The notes beneath the pieces were generated by a model. That model saw only the letters and a list, made by a program, of their open reading frames with translations. It was not told the origin of the DNA and did no database searches. Positions 25,701 through 36,281 of a stretch of DNA of 64,000 bases are shown here, piece by piece (positions within the stretch are counted from its first letter, which is position 1; each line of letters begins with the position of its first letter). The stretch comes from Nissolia schottii (taxonomy: Eukaryota > Streptophyta > Magnoliopsida > Fabales > Fabaceae), in contig QANU01075041.1 in the NCBI GenBank assembly GCA_003254905.1, positions 92,767-156,766 of the forward strand. The letters are read 5' to 3'. A program made the translations under genes and the position numbers.

Positions 25701-28700
25701 TGCCAAGGGGAAAAAAAAAATTGAAACGAAACCAATGATTAGAATAAAGCAAGAAAATAGAATGCTATCTAGGAAAGGCTGTCAAAGATTCATATTTTTA
25801 TCTGAGGAAGGAAACAGATTTTGATCTCTAATAAACCCTTTGATACACAACCCCATTGCGCTAAACAACAACAATAATACTATTATTAGAACACAGTCCA
25901 GATTGTCTGATATTGGCAAGAAAGCTTTTTCTACCCGTTCAAGGAACATTTGAACCTTAAGCATATGTTTTATCTGATGGAAAAGGAATTGCTTCTGATC
26001 TCCAAGGCTTAATACTCAGTACGAAAAAGCACCACACCAAAGGCAGTTGAACCAAGCATTAAAGATAAATGCATTAAGATATAAATTGGTTGCACAGCAC
26101 AGTTACACAAAGCAAGTAGGGTTGGAATATAGAAGGGAAGTGATCGTGAAAGGCAAGCAAGTTGGACATAAAGTCATGACAGTATTTAGTATATCAAATT
26201 ATCAATATCATGATACACAGGCATTTATGAAATACCATGCTATTATTAGCATGATAGTAAAACAAGTGTTTCCTAAACCCTTAACTATGGTATGTATAGT
26301 AATTTAAGATCATGCATGTACTGTTCAGTTTGCAAGAAGAACATTGGATATGTTTTCCTAACTTGGCATCTTCAAGCTCCGGAGGTACAAAGAAGAATTT
26401 GATGCTTCAGAACTGTGCTCTCCTTGCAGGCATGTGGTGCAACTTGTTGGAGCAGAAGGTCAGAGTTCATGGGGTAGGCCTGTTTGTTGGACCTGAGGAT
26501 CAGCTCATAGGTGTTCAAAGGGAGTTTCTTTCAGCAAGACCAATGAGGCTATTCTTTTTCTCTGGTTTCCTTTACATTTTTTTGTCTGTGTTAGGACTGT
26601 TGCTCCTAAATCATTGCTCTTTTTCTCTCTTAGTAAATCACGTTAGAAATCAAGATATCGTCATTCTATCTTGTAATGTTATAGGGCATCTTAGATGAAC
26701 TCTTAGGACTAGTTTCCATATTTTTTATACATCATGCTTTGTTTCCTAATTTGATTAGGAATATGAGGCTAGTACTAGACTACTAGTATAAATAGGGATT
26801 AATGCATTGTCATTTGTATCAAACTATATCATCGTGGTAAGATCTAAAGTCATTCATGTGCTCTACTAAACAGCTTAACTTTTTGGAGAGATGGTTTTTG
26901 ACAAGGTATGAGTGCTTTTATGACCAAGTGATCTAAGGTTCAATCCTTCCTATCCCCATTATTCTAAAATAAAATAAGTTGGATTTCAGTACAAGATTAA
27001 GTGAGACTGCATGTCAAGACATAAAAACATTCATGTGCCTCTACCCCAGTAACTTTAAGTTTTTTTTTTTTTTTNNNNNNNNNNNNNNNNNNNNNNNNNN
27101 NNNNNNNNNNNNNNNNNNNNNNNNNNNNNNNNNNNNNNNNNNNNNNNNNNNNNNNNNNNNNNNNNNNNNNNNNNNNNNNNNNNNNNNNNNNNNGGGGGGG
27201 GGCATGTGCACTTTGCACCAAATAAATGCTAGCCTGCCGAATCTTATCCCATAATTTCAACAAATCATTCTTTAACAGGAAAGAAAGTAGTTTATTTAAT
27301 GGATTTCCACAGTTCACATGTAGAATGCAGAAGATATACTCTTTCATTAATAAACAATCAAACAAGGGAACAATTTACAATGTACAAGCGACAGTCAAGG
27401 GACAAGATCAAATCATCTGGAGCTCCAGAAATATGCTTACAATAAGATTTTGAAGTTTGCTGCTTCGACGAACCACTGAATGTGAAAGATATGTAGAAGG
27501 GTGATACTCCTGGAAAAAGCGCTGGACAGTCTCACTACACGTGCTTCCAGGTGGAATAGGAATACCACGGACTAATAAGGTAAAGTGATGAGGCTGAGGC
27601 TTGGATGAATAGAAGCAGGAAATTCTTTTTGATGAAATGTACCCATACTCCTGCATATGCCATTAACATTAAACACGAAATACAATCTTTAGCTTGATAA
27701 AATAAGAGCAAAATTTTGACAGTATTTACAAAGCAAAAAAAAAAATATATAACTTACATAATAAAGAAGATAGCAAACAACTCCAGTGAAAACATATGCA
27801 GCACTAAAATGGATCCATAACCTTGATAAAGGCCAAATTTAGGTATCAGAATTTCCATATCACAATAGAAGACCAAGTAAAAAGCAACAAAGTCAAAGAA
27901 TTATCATGAAAAAAACCTTTCATTCAAAAGTGCTATGTAATCACAACAGTAAATAAATAAAATTTTGTGGTTTAAAGTTTAAACTGGATTTTGGTCCCTA
28001 CAGTTTCCATGGCTTTTAGTTTTGGTCCCAATAATTTTATTTGTTACGTTATAGTTCTTATAGTATCACAAATTTAGTTTTGATCCCTAAAAATAAGTAT
28101 GTGTCCTTATATTTTAAACCTTTTTAGCTTTTAGTCTCTTTGGTAGTTCTTTTTCATATGTAGTCCCTATTTTTTCATGAAGGATTCATCCCTGTAGTTC
28201 AATTTATTTTGGTTTTGGTTCCGGAAAGATCAAAAACCAAAATACTAAGGCATTATAGGGATCTAAACTACAAAAAATATATTATAAGGATCAAAACCAA
28301 AACTATGACATGATTGTTGGGATAGACTTGCATAAGAAATCCCATATTTAAAAACCAGTACTTCTCAATGTAAACGCATGACAGTGATATTCGAGGCTTC
28401 TTAATCTAGTCAAAACTTTCCCAGCCACGCCATTCAGAGAAGATAACAGAGAAATATGATGAACTTTTGAAAGTAAGGCAACAATATCACCATTGGTAAT
28501 ATAAACTACAAAAAGTGACCGAGATGTCAACTATGGAGAAAATTAAAAAATCCGAAGTCATTCAACCAAATAATATTTAAGAACTAAATATACATCATCT
28601 AGCCCATAGATGGACCATGCAAAATGCAGAAAGTTATAATATGACAAAATCAGCATCAAGATTTGAAAACAATTAAACAACAACCAAATCTTGTCCCACT

Positions 28701-31700
28701 AGATAGTGTCAACTACATGGATCATACTACGACATGGTATCTTATTTTTAAACTCAAGAATTGAAAGAAAAAAAAATAAACAGATAACAATAAAGATACT
28801 GTGATTACATGAACCCAACGCTCTTGATCTGCTTGATCAACAGAAGAGCTTTGAAATTTCTGCTTCATTTTGACACACGAAATACCTAACAGTGAAAACT
28901 TCAAGCTATTTGATATAGAGGTGAAAAGCTCACTCTTGATTTCTTTCAATTTTTTCTTTTCAGTACCAAGGAGGAACAAATTTTAAAAGAATAGTTGTCG
29001 AAGAAACAAATTGGAAAAGAAGGGCAGAGAAGTGCAATAAATGGTATTTTGTTTAAAATGTTTTGTTGTGCATAAAAATGGTAGTAGAACTACAAAGATA
29101 AGATTTATCGAGAAAATAACAAACGGTACAAGCTCTAAAGATGGATTTCTACATAATGAACAATCTGGTAAAGTTGGCAAATTATACGCAATGGCTCAGA
29201 TGAGTCTTTATAACAGTTACAAAGTTTATGGTCATTTTATGGAGAAAAAAATCCAAAACCAATCTCTCACTTAGTAACGTCATCTCTGGCCGCCATTTAC
29301 GCCGCCGTGCTCGCCTCCACGAGCTCTCCTCAGATCTGTCTTCATTCTGCTCGTTTGGCCTTTGCTTTGTCGCCCCTTTTTCAGGTTTCTGATTTGGCCC
29401 CTGCTGTGTGACCTATGGCTACTATGGCTAACCGTGCTAACTTACTGGTTTCCTGTCTCTTTTCTGCCGTTCCATCCTTTCCGACAGCCTCCAGTCACTG
29501 TCCTCTGCCATTACAGCCACCGGCCGCCATTCCTGGTGCCCTTTCTGACAGCTGCTGCCACCAAAAGCTTTGCTAGATCCTGTTCGTGAACCTGCAGCCT
29601 CAGTTTGTTTGATGTCAGGGCCTCGATTTCCAATAGTGTTTCGTCTGTGAGGGGGAGTCTTTCCAGTGGTCACAATGCTTTATATTATCGTGCTTACCAC
29701 TATGCCTACACCAATCGATCACTCTCCAGTGGTTACGGTGCTTCATTCCCATGCTAACCATTGTGCCTTGACCAATTGGTCACTTTCCGATGGTTTCGGT
29801 GCTTCATTCTCAGACTAATCACTGCACTCACACTAGTTTTTCCATCTTTGGCGAGCTACTCACCGCCTGGCATCCTATTCTTTTGGCAACTCCTCTGCTA
29901 CCCCTTATTCTAGTGGTTCCAAAAGTCCATTTCGTGAAACAATTGCATGTCTACCAACTCCACTCTGCCACTGTGCTTTTTCTAGTGGTTCCTGAACTCC
30001 ATTCCCATGCAAACGGTTGCATCTCCTGCGAGCTTTCCACCAACAGCAACAACCAAAGGCTATTCTCTGACCATTGTTCAACTCATCAACTTTCAATTAG
30101 ATTCCTTTTTATATTTTCTCTTAATATTAAGACTCCATGTGTAACAAGCTTAAGTTTAGTGAACTTCAGCTTGAGGGGGAGTGTTACAATATGAAATATA
30201 TAATTAGGATATGATTTGATATGACTTAGATATGATAGAATCTTTAATTAGGTAAAGATTATATTTTCGCATATCATTGTATTTATGGAGAGATAGAGAG
30301 TGATGTTAATCATAGGATCCAAGTTGGGTGGATGAAATGGAGGAGTGCATCAGGAGTTCTGTGTGATAGAAAAGTGCCACTCAAGCTTAAGGGAAAATTT
30401 TACCGCACAGCTATAAGACCAGCAATGTTATACGGGACTGAGTGTTGGACAGTAAAAAGGCAACAAAAGAATAAAATCAATGTTGCGGAAATGAGGATGC
30501 TACGGTGGATGAGTGGACACATTAGACAAGATAGGATTAGGAACGATTGCATTATGGGAGAAGGTCGGGGTAGCACCTATAGTACAAAAGATGGTAGAAT
30601 CACATCTTAGGTGGTTTGAACATGTGAGGAGAAGACTAGTAGAAGCCCCAGTAAGAAGAGTAGATCAAGTGGCGGGTAACTCTTTAGCTAGAGATAGGGG
30701 GAGACCTAGAAAAACTATAGAGGAAATTATTAGAAGAAATTTAGAAGTAAATGATCTACATGAAAACATTGCCCAAGGGCACTATGGCGTCGCTTGATCC
30801 ATGTGGCCGACCCCACATAGTGGGATAAGGCTCGGTTGTTGCTGTTGTAGTATTGTATTGATGACATATAGCCTATATAATTGAGTTTCCACTGTGTAGC
30901 TGAAACACACGGAATTCACATATGCATTTCTCTCCTTTCGTCTCTCTCAACAGTAAGCACTGTGATGGCATCCCTCAGGTTATGAGTGAACAGCCCAAAT
31001 GCACCAGGGCCTACGTTAGGAAAAGGTACAAAAAGACCAATGCAGGGAACCCAGTTGCTGATGCACAAGTGCAATCAGGGGAAGAATTGCCTCACGATAA
31101 GGAAATGGACCTGACAGTGGACCCGTCTATGCATAACTGAAATTGCTGAGTTGTCCCAACCCCAGTGGTAGTGTTGATTTAGGAATGATTTGGAGAGAGA
31201 GAGAGAGAGAGAGAGGAGGATATTTGTAGTGGGGGTTGGGCGGAGTTTAGGTCATTCTAGAATTTGGATCAATTTGGCAGAGACTGAGCCTCTCTGATAG
31301 CTCAGGCTTTCTTTCTCTACCGTTAAGCTTTTACCTTCTTCTTCCTCAAGAGGTTTTCCATACTGGATGCCTTTTTGAGAGTAAACAATACTTGAGTTTT
31401 TTGCATTCTGCTTGTTCGTGTTTAGTAGATACCATCACACTGACATACTGCCATTCAAGTCAAAGGCAAGTGAAGTGAGAACCTACATCAACTTAATTTA
31501 CTTAAAGATGGGGAAGAACATAACTTATGTTTCCAGGCCGAGGTTACTTCAGTTTCACTCATCACAAAGAAAAATACCAACTATTCATGTAAACATAGAA
31601 CTTCACATATGAAGCCAGGTCATTTATTAAAGAAAATGAAAATTTCTGAATTCAGTATCAAGATAGTAGCTACATATGAATATTTAATACATGCATAGTT

Positions 31701-32720
31701 CTTCATCATGAATAAATAATATCTAAGAGTTCTTGATCCATAATATTCACCTGTTTGAACCATTGTCAACATTAGAAATAGTGAAGGAGTCCAATGACTT
31801 GTGTTGAAAATCTGAATCATCTTTAAGTTGACTCCCCATATAATTAATTGGAAGAAGAATGAGCATACCAATAATTCCACCAAAAGTAAATATTTTTAAA
31901 CTGTAAAACATCATAAAAAGAGGGAAAAGGATCAGCTGCACCAAAAAGAAGAGCCCTTCAGACAAAACACATCAAGAACACAGAAAACAGAAAGACCAAT
32001 ACATATATATAACAGCAACATGGATAAAAATTCTAATGAACAAATGATTTCCTCAGCAATAAGCTAAAAGTCAAGCGTCAATTTAAGTAATTGGTGACTT
32101 CATATAAGTACATCATATCATATCATATTGAAAACATTAAAACCCACTCAGAGTTTGACATTTATTTATACAAGCTGCAAGAACTTGATGTCAGTCAAAA
32201 TAGAAAAATGAATAAAAATAATTGAGTTGAATATACATGTTACACTAGTGTAAAACCAATAATAATGTATTGTAGAAATTAAAAGGTCCTTTTGATGCAG
32301 AAAGCAATTATTGATATTTACAACATCCTTCAAAATGAGTAAAACCAATAAGATACCCGATTAGCTAGTAGATTTCGGTTTAACACAATACGACATGATA
32401 ACTCTTCAAACGCATAATCAATCAAAAATTTTACATCACCTAAAGATAAATATGCGCATGAAGACAAAAGCATCTAAGCCTGAGCTTGACAAAAATTCTT
32501 CCTCGGAAGGCTCCCATGCCTTTCTCACCCAACCAGCAGTAGGTAACAACCTTTCCAAGTTAAACTGACCACCCTCTTTAACTTTTCCTTCAGCAACTAT
32601 GCGTGGTGCATAGACAGTGATATTACCAGGCTGCTTTCTCAATATAGAGTACAGGGTGAAAAATAAAAGACAGAGGCCAAGATTAATGGCAACAGAAGTT
32701 AAAAGAGCAGAAAGAATCAT
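19716..32720 (-). CDS. HYP1: CSC1-like protein HYP1 (OSCA-type calcium-permeable stress-gated cation channel)
   Basis: Ten coding exons with GT-AG borders: 32440-32720, 31751-31900, 27758-27821, 27441-27650, 25355-25543, 24474-24772, 22223-22499, 21771-22046, 20624-20857, 19716-19877. They join in frame to 2142 nt, 713 residues, the usual OSCA/CSC1 length. The start ATG (32720) opens [15 protein letters not shown], the N-terminal membrane segment. Cytosolic-domain signatures include [17 protein letters not shown] and EVPAAFVSF, then [11 protein letters not shown]. The pore half shows [24 protein letters not shown] and [13 protein letters not shown]. Residue-by-residue it follows Arabidopsis HYP1 (At3g01100) and soybean-type homologues as I remember them. 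OSCA proteins are plasma-membrane, hyperosmolality- or mechanically gated cation channels (RSN1_TM, PHM7_cyt, RSN1_7TM domains). All domains are intact. Introns 2 and 4 are swollen by transposons and an assembly gap lies in intron 4, so a missing small exon there cannot be wholly excluded, although the frame is continuous. Confidence 0.93.
24067..24122 (-). mobile_element. RTE LINE 3'-end fragment in HYP1 intron 6
   Basis: CAACAACAACCAAACCTTC followed by ACTAGGTGAGGTCA and GCTACATGGATCA is the reverse complement of the classic plant RTE LINE tail (ATCCATGTAGCCGACC…CCTTGGTTGTTGTTG). It matches, inverted, the tail of the longer LINE at 30780-30850. Confidence 0.6.
26312..26698 (+). other. Unrecognised 128-codon reading frame antisense within HYP1 intron 4
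   Basis: It contains [21 protein letters not shown] followed by a Leu/Val/Gly-rich segment with [16 protein letters not shown], then a hydrophobic tail. The first 75 codons have coding-like composition; the tail looks like chance AT-rich translation. I do not recognise the family. It could be a fragment of a captured gene or a retrotransposon polyprotein, or chance. No promoter or splice structure supports it as an independent gene. Confidence 0.2.
27075..27193. other. Assembly gap (119 N)
   Basis: A run of 119 undetermined bases bordered on the left by poly-T and on the right by nine Gs. It lies in HYP1 intron 4 between exons ending at 25543 and starting at 27441. Homopolymer borders suggest a sequencing or assembly stop at a low-complexity tract. 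Confidence 0.99.
27960..28335. mobile_element. MITE-like element with TTTGGTCCC-type termini in HYP1 intron 2
   Basis: The left part repeats GGTCCCTA, TTTTGGTCCC and TTTTGATCCC phrases; the right part carries their inverse (GGATCAAAACCAAAACTA, AAAGATCAAAAACC). This is the well-known legume pattern of 'tttggtccctgtagttt' non-coding elements. Target duplication is not resolved. Confidence 0.45.
28677..28735 (-). mobile_element. RTE LINE 3'-end fragment in HYP1 intron 2
   Basis: AACAACAACCAAATCTTGTC, then CCACTAGATAGTGTCAACTAC and ATGGATCA, is an inverted, diverged copy of the RTE LINE tail at 30780-30850. Confidence 0.6.
29280..30181 (+). mobile_element. 3' internal part of a Ty1/copia-like element
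   Basis: This GC-richer block ends with GCTTGAGGGGGAG directly before TGTTACAATATG, the standard copia polypurine-tract/LTR junction. Upstream, 29640-30020 contains imperfect repeats of about 70-80 bases built on TCCAGTGGTTACGGTGCTTC and CATGCTAACCATTGTGCC. No RT or RNase H motif is seen, so the element is truncated or non-autonomous. It sits in HYP1 intron 2, in the opposite orientation to the gene. Confidence 0.6.
30182..30952 (+). repeat. Copia LTR, interrupted by a LINE
   Basis: It begins TGTTACAATATG and ends TCTCTCAACA, so TGTT/AACA form the inverted LTR ends. Subtracting the nested LINE and its target copy leaves an LTR of about 195 bases. No second LTR copy was recognised in the window. 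Confidence 0.6.
30284..30851 (+). mobile_element. 5'-truncated RTE-clade LINE nested in the copia LTR
   Basis: The reverse-transcriptase C-terminal region is recognisable: [20 protein letters not shown], then [11 protein letters not shown], followed in another frame by [13 protein letters not shown] and APVRRVD. A one-base frameshift near 30560 separates the two frames. The 3' tail (GACCCCACATAGTGGGATAA, then GGCTCGGTTGTTGCTGTTG) is typical of plant RTE LINEs. ATTGTATT stands at 30276-30283 and again at 30852-30859, a plausible 8-bp target duplication. The element lacks its endonuclease and most of the RT and is not functional. Confidence 0.85.
30953..31620. other. HYP1 intron 2 remainder
   Basis: A 53-codon plus-strand frame from ATG 30982 ([18 protein letters not shown] and following) has coding-like composition and may be a retroelement fragment, but no family is assigned. 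A (GA)n microsatellite lies at 31193-31215. Confidence 0.3.
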
Positions 32721-33039
32721 AATTGAAATTTGTTCAAAAACAGCAGTTCAGCTCTTCACATCCAATAACACAACTGTAGACTGGAAAATGAATAAGATGA
32801 ATTCCTCAATAGTTGAACCTGCATACATAATATACAATTAACACATGTCTAGAACAGAATGAACATAAAAATTATCTCTATTGACGTGTGATATGAAAAG
32901 TATAGGTAATGTTATCCAAGACAGTCACCAAACAACAGTCATAAAGCAAGGCTCTCACTTTAAGGTACGGCAATAAAGGATAGTATGGTCTCCAACAAAT
33001 AGGTGAGTTCATAACTCATAAGCATAATGCAAATTACCC

Positions 33040-33450
33040 AATTGGTCAATCCTATTAAATTCAACCCTTGGGTGCCCCTTCTTTACTTGGTTGGATTAAA
33101 GCTAGGTGATGATTCTTGTACATGGTTTGGGGAGAACTGTAGGTTGAGCATACTTCTTCCTTGGTTTTTTAGCGTCTATGTTGTCTTTCTTTTAAACAAC
33201 TTCACAAGTATAGTTTACATTTTATATGTTCCAAAATTCCTCGAACCTTAGCAATGGAAAAGTTTTACTATGGGGTATTTTATTGCTTCATCTAGCTGTT
33301 AAATTTTCTTCGGGAATGGGTAGAAGGTTCTTGTCCATGCACTCTTTCTTTTCATATAAATATAAATTTCTCTTATTACCTATCATCCTTTGGAAGAAAG
33401 ATTCTCTCTATGATCAAATCCTTCACTCAAACTGTAGCACTCACTAATCA
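33040..33450 (+). pseudogene. Possible LINE C-terminal relic
   Basis: Plus-strand fragments such as LGDDSCTWFGENCR recall the 'VGDG..T.FW.D.W' region near the C-terminus of plant L1-type LINEs, followed by frame-shifted hydrophobic sequence. The evidence is weak. Confidence 0.2.
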
Positions 33451-33794
33451 GTAGTAATTACCGATTGCAAGTCTGCAGACCATTTAAAGAAGCTTCTCTC
33501 TGTGTTTACATTACAACTTATTAATTTTGAAACTGACTACAAATTGCTTTTGCAGTACCCATTATATTGAAAACATTTTAAGCTCTTCAGCAAATTTCAC
33601 AAGCCTTGAATTTGTCCAGCAAACATAGGACGAAATTGGTTCATCGTTTAAGTTCGGGGAAAGCAACAGAGGAAGGTCTTGTGGCAATGTAGTTTGCTAC
33701 CTGCTATTTGATGTATTTGGTTGGAATTTGAAGACGGAAAAGTTTGGAGTCCTCACTTTCTCCCCAATTCCCTTTTTTATAGGATGCCAATAAT

Positions 33795-33955
33795 AATTTA
33801 AAGTGATTGGCCTAGTGGTTAACGAGGTGAGCCATGATTACTCGGGTTTAAACCTTGGGTTGGGAAACGCAGTAGGCGAATGTGGGGATGCACTCTTAAG
33901 ATCCCCGAGGGGGGGGACTTAGTTGAGTTGACGACACAATCCCACTGTCACCTAT
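33795..33955 (+). mobile_element. tRNA-derived SINE-like element
   Basis: TTGGCCTAGTGGTTAACGAG resembles a Pol III A box, and TCGGGTTTAAACCTTGGGTT, 30 bases later, resembles a B box, the head of a tRNA-derived SINE. A G-rich tract (GAGGGGGGGGA) follows. It is not a functional tRNA, since no cloverleaf can be drawn. Confidence 0.5.
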
Positions 33956-34754
33956 GAACAATATTATAACACTAGAAAAACACTGAGGATAAGAAACATG
34001 AACTTTCCACACCATCAATCAAGGGCTAACTGTGAATAATCACAGTCAAATTGCCCATTAATTTGTCAACTCAGTAGATCTAACCAGTCATTCTTTAAAT
34101 TGTGTCCATCTTTCTCTGCATGAGACGAGCACAAACCAAATATCGCTTGAGCAATTACCCTTAAAACTCTCATTTCAGTGAATGGTATCTCAGTATTGAT
34201 GATCTTTTTTATGTATTTTCAAAAGTTAGAATATGACACACTTGCATAAGCTCTAATGCTCACAGAAAATATTACAGCCATCACCCTTAAGAGGAAAAAT
34301 AAGAACAATCCAGAAACACTGTTGCGTAACAATTGAGAGTAGAGCATGTAAAGCTGTTAAATTAGTAAGTTCGTATTTCATAACGGTCATACAAAAATCG
34401 TATATAGTCAAAGAAATACACAGAAAATGAAGAGTTTGAAGAGAAAGAACCTGGGTTGAGAAGGAAAAGAGATGAGCATGTTGGAATGTGGTAAATGCAG
34501 AAGTAGTAGCAAAAGAAAGGGGGCGAGGATTCAGGGACCGACTTCTCAGTGCAAATGTGTTTGGACGTATTGTGACGCCGTATTTGGTGGCAGCGAGGGG
34601 TTGAGAAGCAACGTCCACGTGCTGTTCCTGGGTTTCTTTCTTTCTCCGTGGGTTTTCGTCTTTCCTTTCTTATGATTTTTTTATTTGATTTGATCGAGAT
34701 GTAATAATTTATTGGATAAACTCATTACTTAGTGCCTCTCAAATTTTTTTCAGT

Positions 34755-35090
34755 TAATTTAGTCTCTCTTAATTCAAAAAATTATTCTTCCGTTCATTTG
34801 ACTAAAGGTAGTGGTTGACATGATTGTTAATAAAGCAACATGGCACCTTAATTGGCATGTCATCTCTTCTCACATAGACATCTTTCCATGTGTGAGACAC
34901 ATACAACTTAGTCCCTCCTAAAAAAATTTTGACCAATATTGTCTCTCTTAATTCAAAAGATGGCTTCGTTAGTTCTTCTGCCCGCTTGACTAACGGTAGC
35001 TATTGACGTGGCGATTCACGTGTCACATCGATCTGTTAACCTTCACGTCACACATTTCTGCGTAAGCACCATTTCATGTGCAAGGCTATC
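34755..35090 (+). repeat. Two diverged direct copies, about 175-base period
   Basis: AGTCTCTCTTAATTCAAAA at 34771 recurs as TGTCTCTCTTAATTCAAAA at about 34944. Both are followed by a GACTAA(A/C)GGTAG(T/C) phrase and a TTGACGTG/TTGACATG phrase. The source is unknown, possibly a transposon subterminal region. Confidence 0.6.
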
Positions 35091-35606
35091 ACCTTAACCA
35101 TTAGGTTACTAGTGTTATTGTTCTATAATGTTATATATATTATATATATTTTATGAGTCGTGATTATTACACATCAGGTTATTGCACAGTCAGTGCACAC
35201 TTGGGGCAATGACTACCCACGACGCCTCACTCTCTCACAACGTGTGCGTGAGACACACTCTCTCATTAAATCTCTTAACAAGCCAACCGTTCACATTTTG
35301 TAGAGAGGGAGAAAACTTTTCTTCTCCTACGATATAACCCTCTCGTCTTCATCCCACAAACACAACCATCTCGTCTTTCTCTCAGTCGCTACTTCTTCTT
35401 CCTCCTTCTCCTACAACCACATTTTTCAACTCTTCCATCGTAAGGCTTTCTCGTCTCTATAACTACTAGTAAGACCTAACCCTTACTAGTTCGATTTCTT
35501 TTTACAACTTAATTGTACAAAAATAAAATTATTTTAGTTTACATCAAGTTTCCTTTTGCTATTTTTACTTCCAATCAAAACCCTTTTTATTTCGGCTAAA
35601 TATTGG

Positions 35607-36225
35607 TTATGTCTTGCTGTTTACGAAAGTTACGTCTCATTTTATGAATGGTTGTGTCTAAAAATGACAAAGGTTGTGCCTGAGTAAAACAAATGGTTGT
35701 GTCTAGGATATGAAAATGGTTGTGTTTGAATAAAATAAATGGTTGTGTTTGAGTAAAATAAATGGTTGTGTCTAAGAGATGAAAAAGGCTGTGTCTGAGT
35801 GAAACAAATGGTTGTGTTCGAGTTAAATAAAAAGTAGCGTCTAAGATATGAAAAACGTTGTGTCTGAGTAAAATAAATGGTTGTGTCTAAGATATGAAAA
35901 GGGTTGTATCTTAGTAAAATTAATGGTTGTGTCTCGTTCTCTATTACGGTTGTGTCAGGTGTTGGGGAGTTGGTTGTAACGCTCTGTGGTTATATTTGAT
36001 GAGAGAAAACTGCTTAGGTTTGTCACGTTATGTACACTAATGTGTGGGTTTTTGAATGAAATAGTTGTATATGCCTATGCGGAGTGTATGAGTGTGTCTA
36101 CACAATCGAAAAGGTTATGTCTCGTACTTCTTCACGGTTAGGTCTGTGTTTGCTAGTTGGTTGTGTTTTTTAGCATTATACAATTGTGTCTTCCTGTTTT
36201 GTTTGATGTCTGGTTGTGTCTTGTA
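35607..36225 (+). repeat. GGTTGTGTCT array, left
   Basis: A degenerate repeat of 22-30 bases, typically AAATGGTTGTGTCTAAG followed by AT-rich sequence, occurs about 18 times between the presumed 5' untranslated exon (35300-35480) and the start codon at 36282. GGTTGTGTTT, GGTTGTGCCT and GGTTATGTCT are common variants. Confidence 0.85.
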
Positions 36226-36281
36226 GCTATGTCTTTCGACGTTATATTTGCTAATGTGTAATTTTATCATGTTGCAGAGCT

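Larger units (their letters stand above)
25544..27440. other. HYP1 intron 4, with gap and an unexplained antisense frame
   Basis: The intron holds an assembly gap (27075-27193), a 128-codon plus-strand frame of unknown nature (26312-26698) and a SINE-like stretch near 26905-26960 with a B-box-like AGGTTCAATCC. An LTR-like TATAAATAGGG lies at about 26790. Confidence 0.5.
32721..34680 (-). promoter_or_regulatory. HYP1 upstream region with possible non-coding first exon
   Basis: No coding exon precedes the ATG at 32720. The stretch 34445-34680, read on the minus strand, is CT-rich and ends in TTCTCAACCCAG before GTTCTTTCTC. It could be a 5' untranslated exon, with the long frame there starting at GTG, not ATG. 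A SINE-like segment occupies 33795-33955. Transcript data would be needed to place the transcription start. Confidence 0.3.

Noticed and set aside
26979-27365. Reading frames spanning the N run
   Set aside because: They only exist because undetermined bases contain no stops.
33795-33955. tRNA gene
   Set aside because: A- and B-box-like phrases are present, but no cloverleaf, anticodon stem or acceptor stem can be formed; it fits a SINE.
34253-34618. A 121-codon minus-strand frame that looks like a transit peptide
   Set aside because: It starts with GTG, has no downstream exons, and fits better as a possible untranslated leader.
35607-36225. Telomere-like or satellite array
   Set aside because: The GGTTGTGTCT unit is not the plant telomere repeat (TTTAGGG), and copies are dispersed through one transposon rather than forming a satellite.
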